The position numbers and the translations under genes were made by a program. Of a stretch of DNA of 64,000 nucleotides, positions 24,577 through 33,470 are shown one piece after another (position 1 is the first letter of the stretch; each line of letters starts with the position of its first letter). The notes under the pieces were generated by a model, which did not search any database, was not told where the DNA came from, and was given only the letters and a program-made list of their open reading frames with translations. This stretch comes from Eubacteriales bacterium (GTDB lineage Bacteria; Bacillota; Clostridia; Lachnospirales; Lachnospiraceae): NCBI GenBank assembly GCA_030536995.1, contig JAUNOY010000009.1, positions 1 through 64,000 on the forward strand, in the 5' to 3' direction.

Positions 24577-25578
24577 TTATTTGGCATTTTCACGGAAAAA
24601 GTGTAGTTTATTCAGGTAAAAAATATAGCCTGTGCCTGTAAACAATGCCGTTTTTCCCAGAGAAAGAATCCCTTCTGCTTCTGCGGGCGTTTGGGGAAGC
24701 ATAAAATAAAGCCTTATATTTTCGCTCATCTCCCAAATTTTCCTCTGCCAGAAACCAAAATCTGACCACTTTCCCGGTATCCAGTCTCCTGGTATATCAA
24801 GCAGAGAAATCATCTTCCACAGAACCACCGTCAGAACAGCGACTCCCAACAATGTCCATGCAGTCCTGACCGCTCCCGTTTTTCCCTTTCTTTTTCCCAG
24901 TATTCTCACTGAAATATCAGCAGGCAGTAGAAACACCATAGAAATCATAACAATCCTGATAAAACCTGTGTTTTGTTTCTTACCGGACAACCCGTTTCTC
25001 ATAAGAAATCCTTCTGTATCATCCCTGATAAAAACCCTGTCGTATGTCAGTTTTTTATCTTTTTGCGGCCGGATATAGAGTACCTGCTGCGAAAAAGGAA
25101 GTACCTTTCTCACAGTATACTCTCTTCCCTGAAACTCAATTTTACCACCTGGCTGACAGCTTCCAAAAAGTATATCGGCAGTACGCCTGTCTATTACACA
25201 GCCTTCCCTGTCGTCCTCAGCAAACCCTCTGAGCCTCCAGTCAAATATCGTTTCATTTCCTGCAAGCCCCGCTGCAAAAACCTCCGTACTTCTGCTGTAA
25301 TCCTTCTGGCTGATTTTTTCAAGCCCCATGTCTCTGTAAAAACAGACTTCTGCCGGATTACGGGTATTTTTTTCACTGTCCAGAATTTCCGATACGCGAC
25401 TGTCATCCGGAACAGGTGAAAGCAAAAACACTGTATCCTTCTTCTCCTGCAGGACACTTCCGGCAGATATCAGCCCGCACAGGAACAATCCAAGAATTAT
25501 TACTCCACAAAAGATTACCTTTATTCTGTCTGAAAAACCGATTTTGGGCGGGTATTTGCCCGCGCTGTTCCCTGTCAT
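24577..25578 (-). CDS. MacB/FtsX-like permease without ATPase
   Basis: A 333-residue membrane protein. One N-terminal transmembrane helix (about 20-42), an extracytoplasmic domain to about 205 and three more hydrophobic segments give the MacB permease plan. The domain contains VIDRRTADILFGSCQPGGK and REYTVRKVLP, which match the MacB periplasmic-domain pattern (LAKxLFGxxxPVGK ... FTVVGV). It overlaps the adaptor gene by 4 nt and is the last gene of a four-gene operon with two sugar-type permeases. No ATPase is encoded nearby in the operon. Function unknown. Confidence 0.65.
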   Translation of the reverse strand: MTGNSAGKYPPKIGFSDRIKVIFCGVIILGLFLCGLISAGSVLQEKKDTVFLLSPVPDDSRVSEILDSEKNTRNPAEVCFYRDMGLEKISQKDYSRSTEVFAAGLAGNETIFDWRLRGFAEDDREGCVIDRRTADILFGSCQPGGKIEFQGREYTVRKVLPFSQQVLYIRPQKDKKLTYDRVFIRDDTEGFLMRNGLSGKKQNTGFIRIVMISMVFLLPADISVRILGKRKGKTGAVRTAWTLLGVAVLTVVLWKMISLLDIPGDWIPGKWSDFGFWQRKIWEMSENIRLYFMLPQTPAEAEGILSLGKTALFTGTGYIFYLNKLHFFRENAK

Positions 25579-26918
25579 GGCTCCATCAGCCTTACACGGC
25601 TGCCGTCTGTGATTTCTCTGTCACTATAAGTAATAATCCTCTGATCTGCCGCAAGAATCCCCTCCTCAAGCGCAGCAATCGAAGTATTTTTATTTTTCAC
25701 ATCCACATGTACCTTACGCGCCACAAGCACTTCTCCAAGAACGGTTTCCTGTGTATCCGCTACATAAACGAAATTTTTTCCATTTTCTTCCCCCAGCGCT
25801 CCCAGAGGTACGCAGGCACTATAAGGCCCTTCTTCCCGGGAAATTTCAAAATTCACATTTTCTCCGATTCTGAAATCAGCATCTGATACGGCAATGGATA
25901 TTTTGCGAAGCTCCTGGTTCTCCTCTGTCTCTCCCACAGCCTCTATGATTCCTGTCTTTTCTATCCCGTCTGCACCTGTAAGAGCCGCTTTTTCACCTGT
26001 CTGTACGTATTTAATCTCCTCTGCGCTCACAGTTGTTTCCACACGAAAAGTTCCTGTTGTTTCATAGAGCACCATAGCTGCATCCTTCCCTGTCATACTT
26101 CCGGTTACTGCAGAAATACTCTTTACCACTCCGTCAACAGGCGCTTTCACCCGTCCTTTTCTTTTGAGGATTTTATTTAATTTTTCAAGCTCTTCCTGTG
26201 CCTGTGCCAGTTCTCTCTTCACATTTTCCACGGTACTGTCCCTGCTTTCTTCTACCCCGGCATCCTCAATTCCGCGTCTGGCTGCCAGTTTATCCTGATC
26301 TCTGCTCATAACTGCCTGATCAATAGCCTCCTGACACATCCTGATTTCGTCCAGCAACGCCTGCTCCTGTGTCTTATCCACTGGTTCATCTGTGAAATCG
26401 CTGGAAAGAGAGGCGTAATAATCCTCAAGCTTCTGTCTTGCTGCCTCTAGTGCCCTCTGCGCATTTGAAATGTTCACACCGCCGTTTCCCGCCGCTATGT
26501 TATAATCCTCCTGCGCCCTTCGAAGAGCTCTGTCCTTTGCCTCCTTTTTCATCTGAGCCTGACTCTCCAAATCGCCGATTTGCAGGGTTAATTCCTGTAT
26601 CTCATCTTCTTTTTCCCGAATGATTTCTTTCATCTGCTTCACGGAATATACAAGAAGTGTTTCTCCTTTTTTCACGGTCTGTCCCTCACGTACCAGGACC
26701 TGCGCCACGAGCTGATTTTCCAGGGCAAAAACCGCACGTTCCTTCGTCCCCTCAACTCTTCCGCTTCCCCGTACAATGTGGGAGACTGTCTGATTTTGAA
26801 TTTTTCCTGTCTCAACCTGCGCTACACTGATGGATGACGCAGCTCTTGATACTACAGTAAAAATAAGCATCGCTGCAAAAAACATTCCGCACCATTTCAA
26901 AATTTTCTTTCTGTCCAT
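25575..26918 (-). CDS. MacA/HlyD-like adaptor protein
   Basis: A 447-residue membrane-fusion protein. After a single N-terminal anchor (14-27) come the first lipoyl half (VLVREGQTVKKGETLLVY), a long coiled-coil hairpin (about 115-245), the second lipoyl half (GRVKAPVDGVVKSISAV) and beta-barrel domains. In MacAB-type machines such adaptors link a permease to the exterior. Here it lies 2 bases after a sugar-permease gene and is coupled to a MacB-like permease, an unusual mix. AAGGAG precedes the ATG. Confidence 0.85.
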   Translation of the reverse strand: MDRKKILKWCGMFFAAMLIFTVVSRAASSISVAQVETGKIQNQTVSHIVRGSGRVEGTKERAVFALENQLVAQVLVREGQTVKKGETLLVYSVKQMKEIIREKEDEIQELTLQIGDLESQAQMKKEAKDRALRRAQEDYNIAAGNGGVNISNAQRALEAARQKLEDYYASLSSDFTDEPVDKTQEQALLDEIRMCQEAIDQAVMSRDQDKLAARRGIEDAGVEESRDSTVENVKRELAQAQEELEKLNKILKRKGRVKAPVDGVVKSISAVTGSMTGKDAAMVLYETTGTFRVETTVSAEEIKYVQTGEKAALTGADGIEKTGIIEAVGETEENQELRKISIAVSDADFRIGENVNFEISREEGPYSACVPLGALGEENGKNFVYVADTQETVLGEVLVARKVHVDVKNKNTSIAALEEGILAADQRIITYSDREITDGSRVRLMEP

Positions 26919-26920
26919 TT

Positions 26921-27763
26921 TTACTCCTTAATCGCTGTTGAAATAATCCCCTGCTCCAGATAATCCTGTCCTGCAAGAAAAACAAGCACTGCAGGAATCA
27001 GTACGATAACCGAAACTGCAAAAGCTTTTCCTGCCTGTGACGCATCAATTTCCGGAAGATACAGGGACAAACACCATAATTCTTTGTTTTTCAGAAATGC
27101 CATCGGCTGTTCAATCAAATTCCAGTATTCCAGAAATCCCAGAACAAGCGCTGAAATAATTCCGGGCGACCCCAGCGGAATGCCAAGCTTCCAGAAACAA
27201 AGCCACTCTCCTGCTCCGTCAATCCGTGCAGCCTCAAGAAGAGCCGCAGGAATTCCTTCAAAAAAACGATACATAATAAACACCGGAAATGTAGAAAAAA
27301 TTCCCGGAAGAATAATTCCCGCAAGCGTGTCCAAAAGCCCCAGTCCGTCAAGTACCAGATAATTACTGAGCATCAATACCTGAAATGGCATCATCATCAA
27401 GGCAATATAAATCAAAAACAGGACATTTTTTCCGGGAAATTTATATTTTGCAAATCCCCATGCTGCAGGTACGCCAATCAGAATCTGTCCCACAAGAACT
27501 CCGGCTGTAATTTTCACAGAGTTCCAGAACATCACGAAAAATTCCGGCGAATCCAGCAATACCTCTATGTACGCCCGAAGCGTAGGATACAACGGCAGAA
27601 ATTTCCACGATATATAGCCTCCCTCTCCTGTGAGAAAAGGTTCCAGTACCTGTTTTAATTCCTGACTTCCCATAATTGATCCTGCCACTGTAAACAGAAT
27701 GGGAAAAACAGCCAGAAAAACAAGCGCTGCCAGAATCCCATTCAGTAAATATTTGATTTTCAT
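26921..27763 (-). CDS. Carbohydrate ABC transporter permease, MalG type
   Basis: A 280-residue inner-membrane subunit with six predicted helices. The EAA loop EAARIDGAGEWLCFWKLGIP, which contacts the ATPase, is canonical. A long extracytoplasmic segment after helix 1 is usual for MalG. It begins 4 bases after the MalF-type gene. An ATPase subunit is missing; many Firmicute sugar importers share a multitask MsmK-like ATPase encoded elsewhere. Confidence 0.92.
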   Translation of the reverse strand: MKIKYLLNGILAALVFLAVFPILFTVAGSIMGSQELKQVLEPFLTGEGGYISWKFLPLYPTLRAYIEVLLDSPEFFVMFWNSVKITAGVLVGQILIGVPAAWGFAKYKFPGKNVLFLIYIALMMMPFQVLMLSNYLVLDGLGLLDTLAGIILPGIFSTFPVFIMYRFFEGIPAALLEAARIDGAGEWLCFWKLGIPLGSPGIISALVLGFLEYWNLIEQPMAFLKNKELWCLSLYLPEIDASQAGKAFAVSVIVLIPAVLVFLAGQDYLEQGIISTAIKE

Positions 27764-27767
27764 GCTT

Positions 27768-28616
27768 TTACTGCTCCTTTCCCCAGGTTTTCCATAAAAG
27801 AATAATCAATCCCAGAATAACAGCTCCGGTCACCACAGCAGCCGCAGACATTTTGTCAAGAGAAAGTTCCCTGTACCAGTTATTAAATAAGTGCTGCAAA
27901 AGATACATACTCTCCTGCGGATAATCCCCTGCCACCAGATACGCCTCCCGAAATACCTTGAAGGCATTGAGAAGAGACAGTACCGTAATTGTAAAAAAAG
28001 AAGGCATAAGATTGGGCAGTGTAATAGAAAGAAAGCATTTCCACTCTCCGGCTCCATCCACCTTTGCAGCCTCATAAAGAGCCTGCGGAATCGCTGCCAG
28101 TCCAGCCATCCAGAGTATCATATCGTATCCCAGATTCCTCCAGAGATAACTGGCAACAAGAACATAAAAAGAAGCGTCTGTATTCATCCAGTCCAATGCA
28201 GGAAGAGATAAAGCTGCCAGAACCCCGTTAAGAATCCCTCTCTTATGAAACAGAAGCTTCCATAAAAGCACCACCGATGCTACCGGAATCGCCATGGGAA
28301 GGAGAAACGTACTTTTCAAAAGCTGCTGCATTTTTTTCTGCCTTGTAAGAATCACGGCAATCAAAAGAGACAGACATACCAGAAGAGGAATACAGACAAG
28401 AAAGAACCGCAGCGTATTCATGGCGGCAAGGCGAAACGCGCGGTTTTCAAACACTGCCACATAATTTTGGATTCCTGTAAATTCCCCGCTCACTGCCCCG
28501 AAAAAAGACCGCCTCACAACATCCATACTCGGAATCAGCCAGAAAAGACTGACTCCGGCAAGACTTGGAAGTACAAACAACAGCCCTTTCCATGAGCCTT
28601 TCTTATATTTTTTCAT
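27768..28616 (-). CDS. Carbohydrate ABC transporter permease, MalF/UgpA type
   Basis: A 282-residue membrane subunit with six helices and the EAA loop EAAKVDGAGEWKCFLSITLP. It pairs with the MalG-type protein to form the translocation pore. It is the first gene of the minus-strand operon and is divergent from the solute-binding protein at 28872, with which it should work. Substrate unknown. Confidence 0.92.
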   Translation of the reverse strand: MKKYKKGSWKGLLFVLPSLAGVSLFWLIPSMDVVRRSFFGAVSGEFTGIQNYVAVFENRAFRLAAMNTLRFFLVCIPLLVCLSLLIAVILTRQKKMQQLLKSTFLLPMAIPVASVVLLWKLLFHKRGILNGVLAALSLPALDWMNTDASFYVLVASYLWRNLGYDMILWMAGLAAIPQALYEAAKVDGAGEWKCFLSITLPNLMPSFFTITVLSLLNAFKVFREAYLVAGDYPQESMYLLQHLFNNWYRELSLDKMSAAAVVTGAVILGLIILLWKTWGKEQ

Positions 28617-28674
28617 AAATTTGTTTTCCTCCGTAATACCTTCGCTCTGTACAACAATACAAAGCGTATATTTT

Positions 28675-28801
28675 CTGTGTTATCCTTAAGATAGCACAGT
28701 CATCTCTAAGGAATCTCTAAACTCCTTCCCGTCTTTTTCCGAAAAGCTTAAGAAATTCTTTTGTTTCTTTAGAGGAAGTTTAGAGAAAACACTGTTATCC
28801 T
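28675..28801. promoter_or_regulatory. Shared operator region of the divergent transporter operons
   Basis: TCTCTAA occurs at 28703-28709 and 28714-28720 (11-bp period), and its reverse-type word TTTAGAG at 28768-28774 and 28779-28785 (11-bp period). These two tandem pairs in opposite orientation suit binding of an OmpR-family regulator to each promoter. A near-perfect palindrome CTGTGTTATC-5 nt-GATAGCACAG covers 28675-28699. TATCCT (28796-28801) is a possible plus-strand -10. The response regulator at 31290 is the natural candidate. Confidence 0.6.
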
Positions 28802-28871
28802 AAAAGCATCCTAGCTGTTGAACCTCTTCACAGTTACAGGTAAAATAAAAATAAGAACAGGAGGATGCAAT

Positions 28872-31235
28872 ATGCATAAAAATAAACAAATTACAAAGGG
28901 AGTCGCTTTCGCAGCAGCCGTTGCCCTTGCAGGAATGAGTCTTTCCGCATGTCAGAGCGGCGCGGCGGACAAAGGTTCCGATAACGGCATCTCCAAATCA
29001 TCAGAAAATACAGAAGCCCCGGCTTCTGAGGAAAAAGCAATGGGACGCTATCTGGAGGAGACTATTTCCGTACCTGAAGATGCGGGCAGTATCAGGAAAT
29101 TTAAAATTCTTGATTCCGGTGTATACAGAATTCTTTATGAAAACAAGGATTTCACCCTCTGTATGGCAGAATCTCAGGATCAGGGCAAAACATGGAGTGA
29201 GGGCAAACCTGCTGCAGAGCTTCTCGGTCTTGAGAAATCCAGTTACTACTTCCCGGCTTCGGCGCTTGCCTCTGACGGCGGTATTTTCTTTACAGGTTAC
29301 CCTTCTTCCGAAAATCAGGAGGAAGCGCTGCCCAGCCGTTATTTCTACCTTTCTCCGGAAGGAGAAATCCGGGAACTGGATTTAAGCGATTCCTTAAAAG
29401 ACGACTATATTTTTATCGGTGATTTTACTGCCAAAAATACGATTCTGCTCCAGCCGATTTCCAACGGCATTATGGAATTTGACACAGACGGCACCCTTTT
29501 AAATCACTACGAAAAAGGCGGTCATTCCGAATGCTTCGGCACTTCCGGAAAATATCTGACTGTCACTATTGACGGCACAGTTCACTATTATAATCTGGAA
29601 ACAGGTAAGCCGGTAGACAATATGGATGCCCTCACCACTCAGATGAGCTCCAATCCCGGCAATCTGGAACTGACAAACACCTCCACCGTTCCCTTTGCTT
29701 TCACAGACGGAGACGATGAAAAGAGCCTTTTCTATGTAGATTCCACAGGGCTGTACCGTTATGCAGAAGGGGGAAATACTGTGGAGCAGCTCATTGACGG
29801 AAGCCTGAATTCCATCAGTTCTCCTGCTACCGGCTTTACAGGTCTGGAACATGACAAAGACGGAAACTTCTATCTTACAGGCGTGGATTACAGTTCTGAG
29901 TCAGCATCCCGGGGATTCATTTACAAATACACCTATGACCCCAATACTTCTGCTGTGCCGGGCACAGAATTAAAAATCTATACTCTGAATGAGAGCAGTC
30001 TCCTGAAGCAGGCAGCAACGGTCTTCCAGAAAAAATATCCGGATATCTATCTCAATATCCAGACAGGAATGAGCGGAGACGATTCCTTTACCTCCTCCGA
30101 CGCTGTCAAGGTTCTGAATACAGAAATCATGGCAGGCAAGGGACCTGACCTCCTTCTTCTGGACGGACTTCCGGAGGATACCTATATTGAAAAGGGGCTT
30201 CTGGAAGACATCAGCGGACTTTTCTCAGAGGCAGAGCTTCTTGATAATATAAAGGACGCCTACACCGGCGAAGATGGAAAAATCTATGCAATGCCTGTGA
30301 AATTCGCTATCCCTCTGCTTCAGGGCAAAAAAGAGGACATTGCCTCTGTCACAGACCTGACTTCTCTGGCTGACCTGGCAGAAGCACACAAAGACGAGTA
30401 TGAAGCTTTCCGCCTCTTCTCATACAGTACCATGTCACCGGGCTTACTTTTGAAATGTCTTACAGATGTAAATATGCCGGCATGGCTCAAAGAGGACGGC
30501 ACTCTGGATGGCGATGCTGTCGCCTCTTTCCTCGAAGACAGCAACCGGATTTATCAGACCAGCGCAGACATTGTAAAAGAATTAATTGCCGAATACGGAG
30601 AAGATTCCTTCTCTGCCCTGTCCTCAGAATACAGCAGACACAATATGGGCATCGGAGGTTCTGCACTGAGCGTTCTCGGAGGTAATTCACAGGCTGAATT
30701 CGGAGGTCTGTTTTCTCCTTCTGAGCTCAGCTATGTGGATTCTGTAAATAAAGCAGATTCTTCTCTTGGCGTGAAACTCTGGGATGGTCAGAGCAAAAAT
30801 ACCTTCTATCCTGAGCAGATTATAGGAATCAGCGCCAAGTCTGCAAATAAAGAAGCTGCGCAGAAATTCCTCTCCTTCCTCTTCAGTGAAGAAGGTCAGA
30901 AAATCGGCGCAGAAGTCGGTCTTCCTGTAAACAGAACCATTTATGAGGATGTAACTTACTGGACACAGGGGACTCCGGGTAAAGTTATCAGCGTTGCCGG
31001 CACCGGAAACAATCAGACAGAAGAATATACAAAACTGGAAATTTGCCTTCCTTCTGAAGAAACAGTAAAGGAAATCATCGCTTTGGGCAAAACCCTCACC
31101 GTACCTTCCAAGGACAACGCCATCATTCAGAATGCAGTCCTTGACGCAGGAACACGCTACATTAACGGAGAATTATCTCTGGAAGAAGCTGTCAACGCAG
31201 TTACACAGGAAGTAAATTTATATTTATCTGAATAA
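28872..31235 (+). CDS. Beta-propeller/solute-binding-protein fusion lipoprotein
   Basis: A 787-residue lipoprotein: the signal peptide ends in LSAC with C27 as the lipidated cysteine. Residues about 57-365 are repeated beta-strand segments with an Asp-box-like SQDQGKTWSEG, suggesting a propeller. Residues about 372-787 form a family 1 extracellular solute-binding domain, beginning LKIYTLNESSLLKQAATVFQ and containing GPDLLLLDGLP. The ATG at 28872 has AGGAGG upstream. It is divergent from its permeases and upstream of the two-component genes. The propeller half could sense a ligand or dock a partner; this is inference. Confidence 0.8.
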   Translation: MHKNKQITKGVAFAAAVALAGMSLSACQSGAADKGSDNGISKSSENTEAPASEEKAMGRYLEETISVPEDAGSIRKFKILDSGVYRILYENKDFTLCMAESQDQGKTWSEGKPAAELLGLEKSSYYFPASALASDGGIFFTGYPSSENQEEALPSRYFYLSPEGEIRELDLSDSLKDDYIFIGDFTAKNTILLQPISNGIMEFDTDGTLLNHYEKGGHSECFGTSGKYLTVTIDGTVHYYNLETGKPVDNMDALTTQMSSNPGNLELTNTSTVPFAFTDGDDEKSLFYVDSTGLYRYAEGGNTVEQLIDGSLNSISSPATGFTGLEHDKDGNFYLTGVDYSSESASRGFIYKYTYDPNTSAVPGTELKIYTLNESSLLKQAATVFQKKYPDIYLNIQTGMSGDDSFTSSDAVKVLNTEIMAGKGPDLLLLDGLPEDTYIEKGLLEDISGLFSEAELLDNIKDAYTGEDGKIYAMPVKFAIPLLQGKKEDIASVTDLTSLADLAEAHKDEYEAFRLFSYSTMSPGLLLKCLTDVNMPAWLKEDGTLDGDAVASFLEDSNRIYQTSADIVKELIAEYGEDSFSALSSEYSRHNMGIGGSALSVLGGNSQAEFGGLFSPSELSYVDSVNKADSSLGVKLWDGQSKNTFYPEQIIGISAKSANKEAAQKFLSFLFSEEGQKIGAEVGLPVNRTIYEDVTYWTQGTPGKVISVAGTGNNQTEEYTKLEICLPSEETVKEIIALGKTLTVPSKDNAIIQNAVLDAGTRYINGELSLEEAVNAVTQEVNLYLSE

Positions 31236-31244
31236 GCAAATGAG

Positions 31245-31285
31245 GGGCGTGTGAAAAAACTTTCGTTTTTCACACGCCCTTTTTA
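31245..31285 (+). terminator. Bidirectional terminator
   Basis: GGGCGTGTGAAAAA pairs with TTTTTCACACGCCC around a short loop, then T5. It separates the lipoprotein gene from the convergent response regulator gene. Confidence 0.9.
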
Positions 31286-31289
31286 TTTC

Positions 31290-31967
31290 TCATTTATACA
31301 CTTCCATCACATAACCTACGCCTCTCACAGTTCTGAGGTCTAACGTGCTCTCCACAGTTTTCAGTCTCCGCCTGAGAAAATGAATGTAATTATCAAGATT
31401 TCCTTCTTCCACATCGCTTTCCAGTCCCCATACGCGGTTCAGGAGTACGTTTCTCGGCAGAGTCTGCCCCGGATTTCGCAAAAACACCTCCAGAAGCTCT
31501 CCCTCCCGTTTCGACAGCGTACACTCTTTTCCATTTCCTTTCAGCCGGTTGTCTTCCGGATCGAAGCTTATATCTCCAAGATTCAGAAGAGACGTTTCCT
31601 TCCAGTTTCCCGGACGCCTGAAAATGCAGCGGATGCGGGCAAGAAGCTCAGAAAAAGCAAATGGCTTCACCATATAATCATCTGCGCCGCAGTTTAATCC
31701 CGTAAGCCTGTCATTAAGTTCCCCCAGAGCAGTAAGCATAATCACCGGCGTGGAAACATGCGCTTTTCGCGCAGCCTTCAATACAGAAACGCCGTCCATA
31801 GAAGGAAGCATCCTGTCAAGAATTACCAGATCGTGAGCTTTTTCCTGCATGTAATAAAGACCTTCCTCCCCGTCTGTACAGACGTCCGTCTCAAATCCTT
31901 CTTTTTCAAGCTGAAACCTCACAGATTCCGCCAGATCTCTATCGTCTTCAATCATCAGTATTTTCAA
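31290..31967 (-). CDS. OmpR-family response regulator
   Basis: A 225-residue regulator. The receiver has acidic pocket E7-D8-D9, phospho-acceptor D51 (LVILDRMLPSMDG) and the KPF lysine; the C-terminal winged helix has NLDNYIHFLRRRL and TVRGVGYVM. I choose TTG at 31967, with AAAGGCGG seven bases upstream; the ATG at 32006 has no ribosome site. It is divergent from its kinase gene and probably controls the 28675-28801 operators. Confidence 0.93.
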   Translation of the reverse strand: MKILMIEDDRDLAESVRFQLEKEGFETDVCTDGEEGLYYMQEKAHDLVILDRMLPSMDGVSVLKAARKAHVSTPVIMLTALGELNDRLTGLNCGADDYMVKPFAFSELLARIRCIFRRPGNWKETSLLNLGDISFDPEDNRLKGNGKECTLSKREGELLEVFLRNPGQTLPRNVLLNRVWGLESDVEEGNLDNYIHFLRRRLKTVESTLDLRTVRGVGYVMEVYK

Positions 31968-32123
31968 TATAAAACCGCCTTTCTCTCGCATTATATTTTT
32001 TATCATATCACAAAATTCTCTATTTTTTCTGTAAAAAATTCTGAATTTAGATTTAATTTAAAGATTTCCATGTTATACTGAGCCTGTTAAGATACATCCA
32101 TCATATTCAAAAAGGAGATACCT

Positions 32124-33392
32124 ATGTTTCGCAAATTTCATATACAGATGACTATTTTCTCCACCTTTATCACAAGTACGATACTCGTCCTCATGGCCAT
32201 TGCCTGCCTGTTTATTTCCGAAAAAGGCACAAGGGACAATATCTATACCTCCTTCCGGGATAATGCCAGCTCCTGTATTGCCCATCTTGAAAATCAGACC
32301 CTCATTTCCCATCAGTGGATTCAGAAAACAGAAAATTCCTACGGGCTGCATATTGATATCAGAGATAATGGAAATCCTCTCTTTTTTCAGAAACTCAATC
32401 CCGATGCCGAAGTATCCGACGCAATGGAAAAAGCAGCGGAAATATCAAGAGACACTCAGGGGCTTGACCTTACAACAACAGGAAATATGATTACAAAAAC
32501 TGCTTATTTTAAAATGGCGCCTTATTACGCTGCCACTGCCCTCATTCCGAAAAAACAGGGAACCTTAAGCGTTATCATTCTCTACCCTCTGGATTCCCTG
32601 AACAGGCAGCTTGCCACCCAGAGATTTTTCTTTGCAGGCGCAGTTCTGGCAGCTATTGCAGCTCTTGGCGTTTTTTCATGGTTTTTTACCAGAAAAATGA
32701 TTCTGCCTCTGGCGGAAAGTCAACGAAAACAGACGCAATTTATTGCTGCAGCCTCCCATGAGCTTCGCTCTCCTCTTGCAGTCATTCTTTCCGGTATCTC
32801 CGCCCTGAAAAAAGCAGAGGCAGAGGAACAGCCCCGCTTTCTCAGTCTTATTGAAAAAGAAGGAACAAGAATGTCAAGACTTGTAAACGATATGCTTTCC
32901 CTTGCAAACGCAGACAACCATTCCTGGACAATGTTCCCCTCTTCCTGTGAACTGGATACTCTGCTTCTTGACACCTACGAAAAATACGACTCCCTGATGG
33001 CAAAAAAACATCTGCGTTTTCATATAAATCTCCCTGCTTCCTCTCTTTCTCCCTGTATTTGCGACCCGGGAAGAATCAGTCAGGTTCTCGGGATTCTTCT
33101 TGACAATGCCATAAGCTATGTTCCGGAAGGAGGAACTGTCTGTCTTTCCTTAGAAGAGACAGAAAGCAATTTCCGGATTTCTGTCTCAGACAATGGTCCC
33201 GGTATTCCGGATGAAGCAAAAAAGACCATCTTTCAACGCTTCTACCGGGCTTCTGATTCCCGAAATGACAAATCTCATTTTGGTCTTGGCTTATGCATTG
33301 CCAAAGAAATCATCGTTTTACACAAGGGAAGTATTGCAGTAACCGACGCTCCCGAAAGCGGCGCTTTATTCCTTATCAGACTTCCAAAGTAA
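32124..33392 (+). CDS. Sensor histidine kinase
   Basis: A 422-residue membrane kinase. Transmembrane helices at about 9-31 and 166-188 enclose a roughly 130-residue extracytoplasmic sensor. The H box SHELRSPLAV has phospho-acceptor H212; the N box (LDNAISYV), DNGPGIPDE and GLGLCIAKEI of the ATPase domain follow. AAGGAG precedes the ATG. It is divergently transcribed from the response regulator and close to the transporter locus it likely senses for. Confidence 0.93.
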   Translation: MFRKFHIQMTIFSTFITSTILVLMAIACLFISEKGTRDNIYTSFRDNASSCIAHLENQTLISHQWIQKTENSYGLHIDIRDNGNPLFFQKLNPDAEVSDAMEKAAEISRDTQGLDLTTTGNMITKTAYFKMAPYYAATALIPKKQGTLSVIILYPLDSLNRQLATQRFFFAGAVLAAIAALGVFSWFFTRKMILPLAESQRKQTQFIAAASHELRSPLAVILSGISALKKAEAEEQPRFLSLIEKEGTRMSRLVNDMLSLANADNHSWTMFPSSCELDTLLLDTYEKYDSLMAKKHLRFHINLPASSLSPCICDPGRISQVLGILLDNAISYVPEGGTVCLSLEETESNFRISVSDNGPGIPDEAKKTIFQRFYRASDSRNDKSHFGLGLCIAKEIIVLHKGSIAVTDAPESGALFLIRLPK

Positions 33393-33410
33393 ACATACTT
33401 CTAAAAAACC

Positions 33411-33454
33411 AAAAGGACTTTTGCAAATGATAAAACATCTGCCGAAGTCCTTTT
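33411..33454. terminator. Bidirectional terminator
   Basis: AAAAGGACTT pairs with AAGTCCTTTT between the convergent kinase and FtsX-type permease genes; T-rich tails occur on both strands, longer on the minus. Confidence 0.75.
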
Positions 33455-33470
33455 ATGATTTCCTTATTAA

